Assembly (NCBI GenBank): GCA_037957365.1
Contig: JARHVA010004092.1
Location: 541,501 to 605,500, forward strand
Direction: 5' to 3'
Length of the DNA stretch: 64,000 bases
From: Torreya grandis
Taxonomy: Eukaryota > Streptophyta > Pinopsida > Cupressales > Taxaceae
Part shown: positions 1 through 12,926 of the stretch, in pieces
Numbering within the stretch: position 1 is the first letter of the stretch
Layout of the letters: each line of letters opens with the position of its first letter
Position numbers and translations under genes: made by a program
The notes under the pieces: generated by a model
Database searches by the model: none
Told to the model about the DNA's origin: nothing
The model's input: only the letters and a program-made list of their open reading frames with translations

Positions 1-3000
1 ATTTCCTTTATGTTGTGTCTTTTATTCCTTAAGTGCTTAGTAACACAAGTGTGCCTTTCCTTTGTGTGTTTGTTTGGCCTTATTGTGTGTTGTTTTTCCT
101 TATGTGTTTTGAGGTCAATCATCCATCTTATTTGTAAAGTAAAGATCTGATCCTAATATTTTATATTGAATTTTACTCCCTTTTACCAATAGATGGGATA
201 AGGCTACTAGTCCTTAACATAGGCAAGCATGTTACACCTAGAAATTACTAAAAGTGTTGACCAAATTTGACTTTTAGTCATATTGGGTCAACCCCTACAT
301 ATTTAATCTTTTCAAAAGTTCCCATATGTATAATAGGGTCTCATTTGTGTCTAAATACCTTACCTATCCTTGCTTTATCCTTGGTCTAAGCCTAGCTTCC
401 TTATACTTGTCTAGTCAATCAAAGTCAACTTTAGTCAACCTTGGTCAAACATGGTCAAACATATAAATTATCTTTAAAAAATCCTAATTTGATCATTTAA
501 ATTTTCTAAGGTGATCATAAGTCATAAATTTTTCCTTTGTCATGTTTCATATGCAAAAAAGGCCTTTTGGTCACATTTTTAGCTTCTTAAATGACTTGTA
601 CAGACTTTCAAAGGAAGAATATTTGTCACAAAGTTGGATTTAAATGTGGAATAGGTCATAATATTTTATAAGGTAGTAAAAATTATTTCAAGAAGTAGTT
701 TCAAAAAAAAAAGACGTAGTTTTCCCTTAAAAATAGGCCCTTAATGGCACTTATACAGACTTTGGAAGTCCACCTTCAACTAAAAATGTGAGAATATGTC
801 TCTTCACCTCCCTAAAGTATTTACCATGCCTATTTTTTAGAGATAATTATAAATTGATCAAATTTTACTTTGGTTTCTTCTTTCTTGTCTTTGCAAGCTA
901 AGGAGAGTCAACTTTGCAAGCTTGGTACAAGCAGTAAAGGTGAAGTTGGGAAGAATGGGCTTAAAGGTTGAAGGGGGTTTGAGTAAGATACAAATTCATG
1001 GCAACAATTTTTAGTTTCATTTCTTCTCCTTTATGAATCATCATTAATAATCTACGTATCTTTTTATGCTTCTTCATCTAAGAGGGGCCAATGTTTGAGA
1101 TGGTTTCAAAATTCTTTTCTTTGGTTTGATGGTGTTGATTGTTTCATATGTTCTAAGGACCTATTCATAGGTTTTATCATCATATTCTTGGCTTTGGAGG
1201 TCTCAATAACCCAAGAACCCTCTTCTAGGCTTGTTTGTGTTTGCAAATTTATTTCCTTCTTCACAAAGAGATCCATTATCTTTGAGGTCATTTAAGGATT
1301 TGGTTATAGGTGTAGAAAGCCTTTAAGGTTGTGAAAAATGTAGGTGATTCTACTCAAGCTTTACAATAAGCATAACCTTATAATGTCCTAATAGGCATAA
1401 AACTCTCTTAAGGTGACATAAATCTACGCCACACTTAGAAACACATACCTACAAGTGCACAACAGGGTTTTTGATATGTTGTACAAAAGGATGATTGATA
1501 GGTTGTGATTACCATGAGGAGTGTGAAGTGTATTAAAACTTAGAGAGTATGTTTGAAACTTTTGGTAGAACACTTGGTGTTCAAAATTCATTCCAAAATA
1601 AATAATGTGTTTAAGACCATTTTCCCCAAAATGGCAGAACAACGCACTAGGCACTTTTGTGAAATCCAAATAAAGGTAAGGAGTTTAGAATTGAGAAACC
1701 TTAGTGTATTAATTTATTGGTCTCTACCATAGACAATGGCCTTGAAAATTTTTAAGGAGGGAGGAATAGTGGTAGATGATGTTTTAAATCCCTCAAAAGT
1801 GCTTATTAAACACTGAATTTGATCAACATCTACATGACTAAGACTCCAACAAGATCTTTACCCAATTCCACAATCCTAAGTGATGCCTTCATGATTAAGT
1901 GGTTTTTATTGCACACAAATAGTATGATCAATCTAGAGAGACTGATTAGAAAAATTTAATATTATTTTTGAGTTTCTTAGCACCCACAAGTACTCCCTTG
2001 TATAGAAAAGCAATACCTACAGTAGGGTATTAAGAGGAATTGTCTCAGTAAATAATAAAAGGGTTAGCATAGGTGTATAAATGTATTTTTTTAGTACTCT
2101 TATATGACCTTGTTATTTAAGAGTTTTTTATTACCTAAATAATCTTAAATTGAATCTCTAAAACTTCATGAACAAATCAAAAGGGACACATACACCTATA
2201 GGCAGGAGGGTATGACAGAGTTACTCAGTCATTCAGGGAAGTACCTAGTCTACTGAGTCTAATATGAATATTTAATTCCAAGAAATATATAGTGAAAAAT
2301 TAATTAATTTATATATTTCTCAAAATTATTTATGGGATTCATAGAATAAATAACACCTACAACATGGTATTAAGAGGAAATCTCTCAATCAACTGAGACA
2401 AAGTGGACAGTGAGCTTTTCTTGACATTTTAGTGATGTTCCAGGGGTGTTAAATGAGAATGGAAGTTAAAGGGGTATTTTATGACACAATATAGGTTCAA
2501 ATAGGTCTTTTAAACCATGATCAACCAACATTAAATCTACAAGCAAGGTCCACAAACATGTTTCTCAGTCAAAGGTAGTGAATAGTTTTGGAGTCTAAGA
2601 TGATAGATAAAATAAGAAAAATGGAAAAAAGAATCCAAGGATACCTTTAGGAGATTTTATAATTTTTTTAAAGTTTTAAATATAAATTATACACACAAAA
2701 TTTAACCTAAGAAGTCCAAAATAAATAAACACAGTCAATGTTTCAATACATCTACACAGTCAGCCTTGTTGAAAGTCTCATTAGGAAAATTATGGTTTTG
2801 AAGGTCTAATTCTTGGATTCAGAGGAAAAAATTTGGTATGAATCATCCTTGGGAGTTTTATAAGCCTCTTAAATACTTATTTACAAGGAAAAATTATGTT
2901 AATATGCCTCTATTCTATCTCAGAGTTAGGGTACTTTTTCCTTGCACCAAACTGGTAATTTTGAGGAAAAGAGATGAAATGGTGGACCTAAACAAGTAAA

Positions 3001-5300
3001 GAAATTTAAAGATGATTTTTGGAGCTGGGAAACATGTAATAAATCATTATAAACCAATATATAATGTATTAATCTAAGTATTTTTATTTAGACAACAAGG
3101 TTTATGGGTAGGGTAATTAGACAAGATACAAACCTAACTCTAAATATGGAGTCACTTCTAGTCCTAACATTTTAAAATAATTATAATGTTTTAAATAATG
3201 TTCATGGGGTTGTATATTATGTGTTAAAATTATATAAATTCATTTAATGTGTCAACAAGGGTTATTTAGCTCAAGAGTGCAGGGCAAACCTACTAGGCAA
3301 CATTAGGCCTAATGCCAAAGTGGGGGGTCTTTTACATTTTCACACAAGATAGGCATTCTATCATATGGAAAAATATTTTTGGGATCATACTAGGTATTTT
3401 AGAACCATAATTTTGTATATGAGTCCTCAAGAATCCATTTTTGGGCCTGAAGATACTCATCCCCTATAGAATGTACAAAAAGGAGCTCGAGTGGCCAACT
3501 TAGAATGCTCAGAACTCCCATGATACTTTAAATGGAGACCCAGGGTGATAAGGGTTGTTATATAAGGTCCTCAAGATGCCATAAGTGGCATTTTTTAAAA
3601 ATTCCAATGTCTAGTCTTTATGAACAAATGCTAAGACCTAAAACCTCTGTAAAACCCTTACAAACCCCAACTAGGCCCCGATTAGGAAAAGATTGAAAAT
3701 AGAGTATCTAGAGAGGGTGTAAAGGCCATGAAACCAACTTGGAGATTTAGAGGACTCTCCAAGGTCCTATTCCATGAAACTAAAATGTACTACACCTATA
3801 CAAAAGAGGTAAAATAGGGCTTATTTTAATAAATTTGTGTGCTTTTTAGGAATGGAGAACTTTCAAAATATGTAACCATATTTGGGAGAGAGATTAGGAC
3901 TTTTTTAAGTCTTCATGTTTATATATTGAGTTATATAATCTCCCAAGTGTGCCTACCATCTTCCTCATCTCCCAGTCATAGTGAATGAGCAATGAACACT
4001 TAGTGAAAATAGAAACTCCAATTAGGAAGCCTTTTAAGGCTTGATTGATGGACCCAATGACTTAGACACTCTTGACATGTGTCATTCCTCCTTGTGAATG
4101 GATCAAATTGTAGAATTAGAAGGATTTTGAATGCCAAGTGTGACAGGTGTATGAGGAGTTATTTATGACTATCATGAATGATTTCTCATGATCAAAGGAA
4201 TAGGAATGATTAGAGGCTAATATAATAAATGTGAGGGCTTGTTGGTAATCCATCCCATTTAGATAAATCATCAAACCTGACCCTATTTAGTGGTGAGTTA
4301 ATTTTGTGAAGGCAAATCATGGAGATAGTTTATTATGCAATCAAGAGAAAATATTTACCACATATGGAGGATTTAGATGACTTGGTAGACATTTGTCCAT
4401 ATTTTAATTGGAGGACCTATCTCATGCCTGATTATATGACTATTATAACTCCTTCTCCTTGATGGACAAGTTTATTAATGACTCTTGAGCTTCACTTTCT
4501 CTCTCTCCTCTCATAATTGATATAACTACTAGCCTTTTTGGCTATTGTATGAAACTCTCCACATAAGTATGGTAAAGCCCTACTCAAATTTTGACTTGAA
4601 ATAATAAATAATTGTGTTTTACCTTATTAAATATTTCACTATGTTCATGTTATGGTTGTGGTCTTGTTCAAGTTTATTTTGCTTACCTTCACATGTTACT
4701 CTTCCTAGTGCCTTGTGTGGTTTGAAAGCTCTCTTTTTTAGGTTAGTAAGAAGTGTCTGATATGGATTGAAATTATAGTGAGTAGCTTATTCATTAAAAT
4801 TTATAGAAAAATTATTATCTAATTCCTCATATCCTAAGCTCTCTTCAATACCCCATGCTTGAAACATTGATGTAGAAGAGAAGTGTTTAATTGGATGAAG
4901 TGTATGTGTGGGATTCTCTTTAGTTCCAAGTGCATTGTAAATGGTGTGAGTCAACCATATATATTTTGTGTATCACCTCCCCTATATTAAATTTTTTTAT
5001 TTATCCTTATTCCTTTTCACCCCTAAAATTTAGTATTAGGTTTGATCTATAATGGTACATCAAGGTAACTAGCCCTAATCTAAAGATCCACCTCAAACTT
5101 GGGTCACCCATAGCCCTGAGGTGGTTCCATTGTGCCACTTGAATAAGGAGAGACTTTTCATCTCCTCAAGGGGTGAAAGTTAAAGTGTAACATATACACC
5201 ATAAGGATTTCCACAATGTTATCATACTTATTTCACTAAGAAATAAGACCTACAAACGAGCGTTAAAGTCCTAAGATGTTCTAACATTTGTATTTCAATA
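1..5300. other. Unrecognised repeat-like intergenic DNA
   Basis: No open frame of note and no recognisable protein motif on either strand. Local structure includes a cluster of GTCAA/TTGAC words at 247-462 and a direct repeat of about 45 bases at 2,008 and 2,349, both of the form 'acctaca..gGTATTAAGAGGAA'. The word 'cacctaca' recurs through the stretch. The 4.4-5.2 kb part reads loosely like 48.3-49.1 kb (order of pyrimidine-rich, TATA-like and 'tcacctcccc/tcaccacac' blocks), so the two may belong to one old repeat family. That likeness is weak and by eye only. Confidence 0.4.
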
Positions 5301-7701
5301 TAGAGGTGATATGCATGAGACAACTCAAGGAAAGTAGACCAGAGTGTATATTTTATACTCTAGGTACACTTTCATACTTTGAAGGATAAAAACACACTAG
5401 ACACATTATATATGACCTATTACAATGAGAACTTCTTGCACTAGACATGAAAGGACAAGGAGAAGTAAGGATATAATCACTAGACCTCACTATTCATCAC
5501 TTTTAATACATAGATAAGATGTTTGTGAACTTAAAACTAGATTTTTTTGTATTATTCAAAGTCAAATTACAACATAAAACTAGTAGGGTTTCACCATACG
5601 TGGTGTAAAATAATGAGACAAGAATCAAAATGGATAGTACTTATAGAATGTGAGAGAGGAGAGAGAAGAATGAAGTTCATGAGTAAAAAAAACACTTTTC
5701 AAGATGAGATAAGGAGTTATGTTTGTATTATAATTTAGTAGTTAATATACCATGTAATGTCTCTATGGATAAATGTCTCTCCAATCATGAAACTCCTCAA
5801 ATCTAGTGTAGGACTCTTCAACTACTTATTTGGAAACTACCTTCATCATTTGGCCTTCCTTGAACACTCCATAGATTGATAGAGATATATGAAATAATTT
5901 CAATATGAATGGGGTGTTATAAAAAATCTCCAACATGCATTTCATGTGTCCCTAATCATAAATCTCTTTTTGTACAAGTGTTTCACTATAAGTAGTCACC
6001 ATAATCCTCCTTTAGACCTATCTTCACATTTGTCACTAACATGCTCATAAGTTATTCAACCCAATCAATACATGGGAGGGTATGAAACTTGTAAAGGGCC
6101 CTAAATTATTTATATCTATTAGGAAGACCTTAAAATGCTTCCCAATTAAAGTTATCACCTTCTCATTTGATGATCACTCTTCGTTCAATATACTAGTTTG
6201 GACTGGATGAAGTGAAGGTTCTTGTAAAGGTACTTGTGTGATTTTTTGAGGTAAGATATGGACATGGGGAGTTATATTAGGTCTCATTATCTCTCCAAAA
6301 GTGATTCTCATCTTTTGAAACCCTATTTTACCTATAAAACATTAAATTTTTCAAGGAAACTAGTTTTATACCTTGTCCATACAAATAAGATGCAAACCAA
6401 CTTGATGGGAAGGATCCGAGGGGAGTCATATACAATTAAAAGATCATTTAAAATTAAAAATAACCCTCTTAGATGAATTTTGTTCTTTGTTTTCTCCATC
6501 AGGGCATTAGCAAGGGTTTTAGAGGATTTTGAGTGGTTTTACCCCTTAAGGATTGTTCATAAAATTGTGATGTTGAAATTGTCAAAAAATCCCACTAAAT
6601 ACTTATTTATTACCTTATTCAACATATCTAAGCTCCTAAAGTTCCTATGCTAAGCATCTATACTGTTATTAGCTTCTAAACTAGCCTTCTCAAGCTCTTC
6701 TTTATTTTTTGCATACCCTATCATGCTATTAAGTCAAAATATGACTCATTCATGGATTTATCTACAAATAAAATTATATAAAACACATTATAACTCCATA
6801 TACATGCTATATAATGTATTAAAATTATCAGTTGGTGTTAAAAGTGAAGCTACACCACTTTTAGGCATTACACTTAGTTAAGGCGTAGTAGGTCTAACTG
6901 CACTTATGTGGGTTTAAGCCACCCTATTTGGTCTCTAAATTATTTAAGGAATTGTCCATTATTTTGAATGTCTAACACAATTTATTACACCTTTACTCAG
7001 TGATCCAACACTCTATGCATCTTACCTTATCATTCTTATGACAAACCTGCAAGGTATGTGCATCTAGGAGTGCACTCTATTTGAGATAGAACAAAGGGTG
7101 CTTCCCCTTTTGCCTCAAGAAAAAAAAAATATATGAGAGGATTTAAAAAGTTATGGGGATGTTATATACCCATTTTCATGACTATATCTCATCAATAACC
7201 CCTCCAAGTCATCCAAAACCTAAGAAATAATTCTTTATAACTCACTGACTGTGCAGGGTTAATGTGTTGATTGTAGGTAGCATATTAGAACCTTTATTTG
7301 CCTTATTTTTAATGTCTTAAGAATTTAATTTGATGGAAATAAATTTCAAAAAGTTTTCAATAATGTCAACACTCATTCCTCTTTTTCAACTCCTCAATAT
7401 ATACCTTATACTTGACAGGGCTAGTCGGCAAGTGAACTGTGCACTATGTTCTTGCTTACAAAGGGGATGCCTGTAGGTCTGCATTACAACCTTAATCTTG
7501 GTGTCTCATGATTTAAGGAATCCTTGAAATTATCAAGGCTAATTATCATTAATTTATACTTTATTACTATATTTATGCTAGTTCAATCATCAAGATAGGC
7601 ATACTTAAAACACTATTACACTAAAATCAACTATAGTTGACCATCATTGGATCAAAAGAGGTCTTATAGGTGCATATAAAAGATTTAAAATATATGCCAC
7701 A
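5301..7701. other. Unrecognised intergenic DNA
   Basis: AT-rich sequence with no coding region, RNA gene or paired terminal repeats that I can recognise. Short open frames at 5,547-5,738 and 6,258-6,476 have no motif and no conserved partner in the window, so they are not called as genes. Confidence 0.4.
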
Positions 7702-7841
7702 CATTTTTGGAATAATCACCAGTGTCCCCCTTAGTTATTTTTGACATGGACTAATATCCTCCCATGGGTACTTATCTGGTGTTTGTATCAAGCATTAATA
7801 GGTCAACCTTTTGGCACAACGGCAAGCATTCCTTTCTAATA
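7702..7841 (+). repeat. Left 140-bp LTR of the miniature element
   Basis: Aligns along its full length with 7,901-8,040 by eye. Shared blocks include CATGGACTAA, GGGTACTTATCT, and GCAAGCATTCCTTTCTAA at the 3' end. Differences are mainly transitions. The right-hand copy begins immediately after a polypurine tract, which fixes the start of both. Confidence 0.78.
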
Positions 7842-7843
7842 AT

Positions 7844-7855
7844 TGGTATCAGAGC
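7844..7855 (+). promoter_or_regulatory. Primer-binding site, tRNA-iMet type
   Basis: TGGTATCAGAGC, followed by CATGG, matches the standard plant LTR-retrotransposon primer-binding site complementary to initiator tRNA-Met. It lies two bases after the left LTR end, as expected for minus-strand DNA priming. Confidence 0.85.
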
Positions 7856-7900
7856 CATGGTCACGATTTTAAATCCCATTAGGTAACATTTGGGGGAGGA

Positions 7901-8040
7901 TATTTTTATACTAATCACTATCATCCCCCTCAGGGATTTATTACATGGACTAACAACCTCCTATGGGTACTTATCTAGTATTTGTATCAGGCATTAACAG
8001 GTTGACCTTTTGGTGCAACGGCAAGCATTCCTTTCTAACA
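7901..8040 (+). repeat. Right 140-bp LTR of the miniature element
   Basis: Starts directly after TTTGGGGGAGGA (7,889-7,900) and ends CTTTCTAACA. It is the same length as the left copy. Confidence 0.78.
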
Positions 8041-10433
8041 TACATCCTAGGGTTCCTTTGAGGTATTTTAAATAATATACAACCTTTAGGTGTTCATGTT
8101 TTTAGGTTTCTCACTTATATATTCATCTTATGATACTATAGGTACCTACAATCAGGATGTAGGTAGCCTCTTTGGGAGCAATGGTATACCTATAGGTAAT
8201 AGTACAGATCAATACCTTATACTTCAACCTTCCTTGATTTTATTTATACTACTATTGATATTATCATTTAAATAGGGTCAATTGACATGGAGGTATGCTC
8301 TTTCTTTATTGAATAAGGATTATAAGGTCATTTGGGGTTCAAATCACTATAGAGAACACTAACCTATACTATAAGAATGTCTACAAAGGAGGCCTCTTTT
8401 TCATCACTTATTGGAGTCAAACATTCACCTCCCTTTAAAAGGTTTTAACCCTAAATGAAGGTTACAGTATGTATGTATTTAAATTCATCTATATTCCATG
8501 TCACCTCATTGTATAGTAGCACCAAAATTGGACAAGGCTCTGTTTTGGAGTTTTTAAGGTAATGGATCCCTAAACTCAGCTTCTCCAACTTGAACATGAC
8601 TTTTCAAACCTATCTACCACTCTATGACCTCAAAATGATTATTATGACATTCTTCAACTCCTCAACATCTATGAGGATCTCTAACATGCTTAAACACTAG
8701 CATTTCAACTACTCAAACCTTAGTGGATAACTATAGGTGTACACATAGTAGCAGATAAGGCAATGAGGGTAGAATATGGAGTATATGCATAGTGTATGGT
8801 TCTCCAACCATTCTAGACCTTACCAAAGTTTTCAAATGAATCATTTCCACCTTGAAAGAGTTAAAACAAGTTCAAAGGCTCCATTTCTAGGTGATTATTC
8901 TCTTGTAGGGCACCTATAGGTGTCCATTAGTGGTGCATGACTATGTGTGTAATTGAACTAGTTATCATAGTCAAACATATGATATTTGAACATCTCAAAT
9001 TTATTTCTCATGTTCCAAAAGTGTGTTAAAAATATTGATATTATTCATTATATCTCCATGAATATGCTCAAGACTTTCACACCTCATTCAACATGACAGT
9101 AAGTGGATATATGCAGAGAAGGTATGACTTTGTTGTTATGCTCTTTGAAGATGGTTATTCATATGAAACCATTTGAACTTTATCTTGGAAGGATATTTTA
9201 ATTCCATTACATTTGATAAACATGAAACATCAATATACCTCTACTTGAAACCACTATAGGAAATTACAACCTCTACATTTGGTGTTCATGCCAATAACTC
9301 AATGCACTCAAGTTGTAACTTGAGATGATTAGCTCATTCACTCACCTCCAAAAATGAAAAAATAAATTTAAACCATGGGATAAATATTTCCATGTGTTAT
9401 ATAAATAATTTCATCCATTAGATTATACAAATAAATTCAAGCAAGGAGAAAACCTATAAGATATGGGGATTAACAAGAAAAATGAGATAGTCAACTTCTT
9501 AATAATGGGTCATAAAGCATGGGAAACCAATATTTTAAATATTATCATTAAATTTAATTTTATTGAGTTTACTAACACCCCATTAGAGCATTTGACCTGA
9601 AACCACTCCTACTGGCCATACTATGAGAAAACATGTTGACCATTTATGCATGCCCAGTGGAGTGATGGAGAAGTAGAATGTTTTTAAGTGATTTTTTAGT
9701 ATTTAAAAGTATATAAAATGTTTAAATGGGTTTATTTAAGTTTAATATCCATTTTATAATATTTCCACACATGTCACACTCTTTTAGAAGCCGTACAACT
9801 ACCAAAACCTACTCTTTTCAACTATTTTCTTGATTTCAATTGGGAACCTACATATTTTTAGTTAGAACTAATAATAATGATACTATTATGACCTATTTTA
9901 TGTTGATTAATATTTTGGATCACTTATCTACCAATGGAAATAATACAACCTAAATTAATGACTCTTAAAGTGACCCTATGTGACATAAAATGACCTAGGA
10001 TCAAATTTGACTATGAACAAGGTTAATGATATATTAAATAACATAAAAATGACCATGAAACACCCTATTATATCCTAATATACCCCCAATACAATTTTTT
10101 TACTATATGTGGTTGACCTATTTTAACTTGTGGTCAAAATAGTCAATATTCTTGATGATTTACTAGGGGTGGTATGCTTGTTATACCAATGACTAGGACC
10201 CTAGTCCTATCCATTGGGATATGGAGTCACCTATGAAAAATTTTGACACTAAATTTTCCTTTGAAACCACACTAAACACAAATAAATGACACATAAAATA
10301 ATACACATCAAAGGAAACAAACATGTGTTCTGAATAACACTTATGCAACACACACACAATTGAAATAAAAAGCACACCTAACCTAGTATTTGCAAAACCT
10401 CACACTTTGAGGTGAAATTCATCTTACCATGAT
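8041..10433. other. Unrecognised DNA, possible 3' part of the protease element
   Basis: No coding signal. On the minus strand, the part next to 10,434 lies downstream of the decayed polyprotein and could be its 3' untranslated region or LTR, but I found no second LTR copy or polypurine tract to prove it. Short words containing TTGAC/GTCAA recur at about 9,990-10,150. Confidence 0.35.
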
Positions 10434-11939
10434 TTAACTAGGTTCAAAGATGGTTCCTCTTATATCTTTTTTACTCCATGAAATCAACTTGTCATGTGAA
10501 TCATGATCATCATCAACCCCTTGAATATGTATATGGTCAAGAAGCTTACCACCTTTATGTCTTCTAATGCCTGCAAGTGGACTAGTTTGAGTTGTCATGA
10601 ATTATTTATATTTCCTTCTAAATAACTTAATAAGAGTTGTATCCTTTTTGATCTTCATCATATCCACTTGATATTCTTCAAACTATAGAATGGGAGACAT
10701 GATAGCTACCTCAACTTTATTCTCTTTTAGGACAAAATGTACTTGACGTGAATGATCACCAAGTCCCTCTTCACCATGTTTTAATACCTCTTAATGTGGT
10801 TCTTCCTTAGTTTGGTCTCTTGATTGTTCTTCAGGCACAAAGACTTATACCTTGACTTCATTAGGCTTTTCTATGACTACAATCTCTTGAATAGCATCAG
10901 GACATTCACTTTCATACTTAGCAAGGAATTCAACAACCTAATCATTAAGATAATTATCAAACTTGTCATTAGATATGAAATCCTTTGGAAGAGAAGTAGT
11001 CTTACCTAATTGATCAAATTCTTGACCTATGGCATTGAATCTCTACCATAGGTCATCTTCTTCTTCCTTATGAATGTCATAATTAAGGGAAACTTCATCA
11101 ATTATAGGTAGAGAGACATTATTCTCCTCACAATAATGATCTACAAAGATATTAAATCTATCATCATCATACACATAGATCAAATAGTTACCTTCGGCAG
11201 CTTGTGAAAAGGAATTCTCAATACTCACCTCAGCTTGTTTAAATGCTCCTTCAGGGATGCTATGGGTGCTAATTTTTATTTATTCAAAGTAGGTATATAG
11301 ATCATGTTCATAATCAAGTGTATCATAATCATGTAGAAAAAATTTAGATATTCCCTCAATCTTTGATGACTCTTCCTTCTCATCGATGACATAATTCAAG
11401 TTGGAGCTTGCTTTTACATATGGCTCAATGTGAAATCTTTCAAGTGGTTTATTCTTTATGGTCACTTTTATACCATATCTTATCCTAAAGGCCAAGAAGG
11501 ACCAGCTAATTAATATTTATACTCCTTTCTTATCTATAAAATCTCTTAAAAGGCAAAATGCAAAGTGGGTAGGCAAGTCAACAACAACAATGTCTTGAAG
11601 GATGGGAAAACTAGGACAGCCATGTAAGAAAACCTTCATCCCTTTGATAAATATTATTGTCTTGGTAGGTTTACCATCTAACTAAATCACTCCTTTACTA
11701 TCTGGTTCATAATTTAGGCCCAATTTTTCACCTAAAACTTTGGGCATCACTAATGTAGAGGCACCACTATCAACTATGCAGTTATGAACTACTTTGTCTC
11801 CCATTATGAGAGTGAGGTAGAAAGGTTGAGGTTTCTTAGCTTTGGTAGGTGGTTCCACAATGTTATTAGTGGAATTAGTAAGAGTTACATGGCCATGAAA
11901 ATTACTTGATGATGGAGGACTATCATGGATGGTAGACAT
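10434..11939 (-). pseudogene. Decayed retrotransposon polyprotein with retropepsin domain
   Basis: Read on the minus strand, one frame runs about 500 codons from the ATG at 11,939 to a TAA at 10,434. It is interrupted by nine in-frame stop codons and, as far as I can follow, no frameshift. Near its start it carries the retropepsin active-site motif CIVDSGAST (D-S-G-A), then a stretch ending HGCPSFPILQDIVVVDLP that fits the downstream half of the Ty3/gypsy protease fold, then RIRYGIKVTIKN and HIEPY, typical of the region after plant gypsy proteases. The remaining 300 or so residues are acidic and charged, without RT, RNase H or integrase motifs. Most stops are TAA/TAG where CAA/CAG fits, as expected from C-to-T decay. 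The frame ends with a stop instead of running into RT, so this may be a non-autonomous element or a copy with RT deleted. The upstream gag is not recognisable. Confidence 0.75.
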
Positions 11940-12922
11940 CTATTTTTTCACTCAAAATGAAGTCAAAAGGCAATGGTCTAAGGAGACCACAAACAAGGGA
12001 CATGTATCAAATGTCATGAAATCAAATGGACATGATTTAGATCAATTTACAATAATCAATGGAATGGAATATTTAAATTTATAATGATTCAATCATAGAC
12101 ATAGGGGTTGTATATAATGGATCATATGCAAATTCTTAACAAAATTAAGGCAATAATAAGGCAAAACACTCAAGGAAGTGTGTAAAGTAAAAAGCATAAG
12201 CAACCAGCATAAACATGGCATAGTGGCCCATAGATCAAATATGTTAAAAAAATATGAAGTATATAGCATATCTAGTACCCTATTTAATTTATAATCATGG
12301 ATAATATGCATGTGTAAGTACATATGTAATCTCAATCATGATAGTGTAAAGTAATCATCAAATTATATACCCTGTGTGTATCAAGATCAAAGAAGATGGA
12401 TGCCCCCAACACCTTAATGACATGAGTAGAGGGAATTTCCAAAACCCATAAGTTTATCATGTATCTATGTATGCATGTTTATGTGTATGTAAGATAAAAT
12501 GATATGCTAGTCTTCAACATGGAACTAACACATAGATTCCAAGGAGCCAATATAACATATAGGTGTCAAAAGTGTTTTTGGATTTTGGTTTTTTTTTTTT
12601 TTATGATGACATAAGATCATCCTATGATCCCATACAATGGATGGTCATATATGCCTTCCCCCATTATGAACCTTACAACTTTAATTTGGATCTTTTACAT
12701 TGTTTGCATCATGATTGGCTAGGTTGAAAATAGACATAGCATGTTCCTCCTCATGTTCTACATGTGTATTATAAGATGTCATTTTGTCATTTTAAATATG
12801 TACTAATTTTCCTTCATGAGGAAAAGAAATACCTTGTTTATTTTGGTCGATTGTTACTTCCATTTAGTATTTTTGGGTATATTTCATTAGCTTCTCATAC
12901 CTAACTATTAGTTATGTGCCCT
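11940..12922. other. Upstream flank of the protease pseudogene, unrecognised
   Basis: On the minus strand this lies 5' of the protease and should hold gag or leader sequence, but in-frame stops come at once and no Retrotrans_gag motif can be read. A T-rich run lies near 12,587-12,602. The TSD-like ATCA of the next element is at 12,923-12,926. Confidence 0.4.
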
Positions 12923-12926
12923 ATCA

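Larger units (their letters stand above)
7702..8040 (+). mobile_element. SMART/TRIM-type miniature LTR retrotransposon
   Basis: Two 140-base direct repeats (7,702-7,841 and 7,901-8,040) flank 59 bases. The inner segment opens, two bases after the left repeat, with TGGTATCAGAGC, the complement of the 3' end of plant initiator tRNA-Met and so a canonical primer-binding site. It closes with the purine run TTTGGGGGAGGA directly before the right repeat, a polypurine tract. The order LTR-PBS-PPT-LTR in 339 bases, with no coding capacity, is the architecture of small LTR retrotransposons (SMART/TRIM). Such elements must borrow reverse transcriptase and integrase from other elements. The repeats end CTTTCTAATA and CTTTCTAACA; their starts (CATTTTT and TATTTTT) no longer read TG. 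A target duplication is unclear: CACAC and TACAT flanks would differ by two transitions. Confidence 0.8.

Noticed and set aside
7844..7860. Fragment of an initiator tRNA-Met gene
   Set aside because: Only the 3'-end complement is present, directly after an LTR; it is a primer-binding site.
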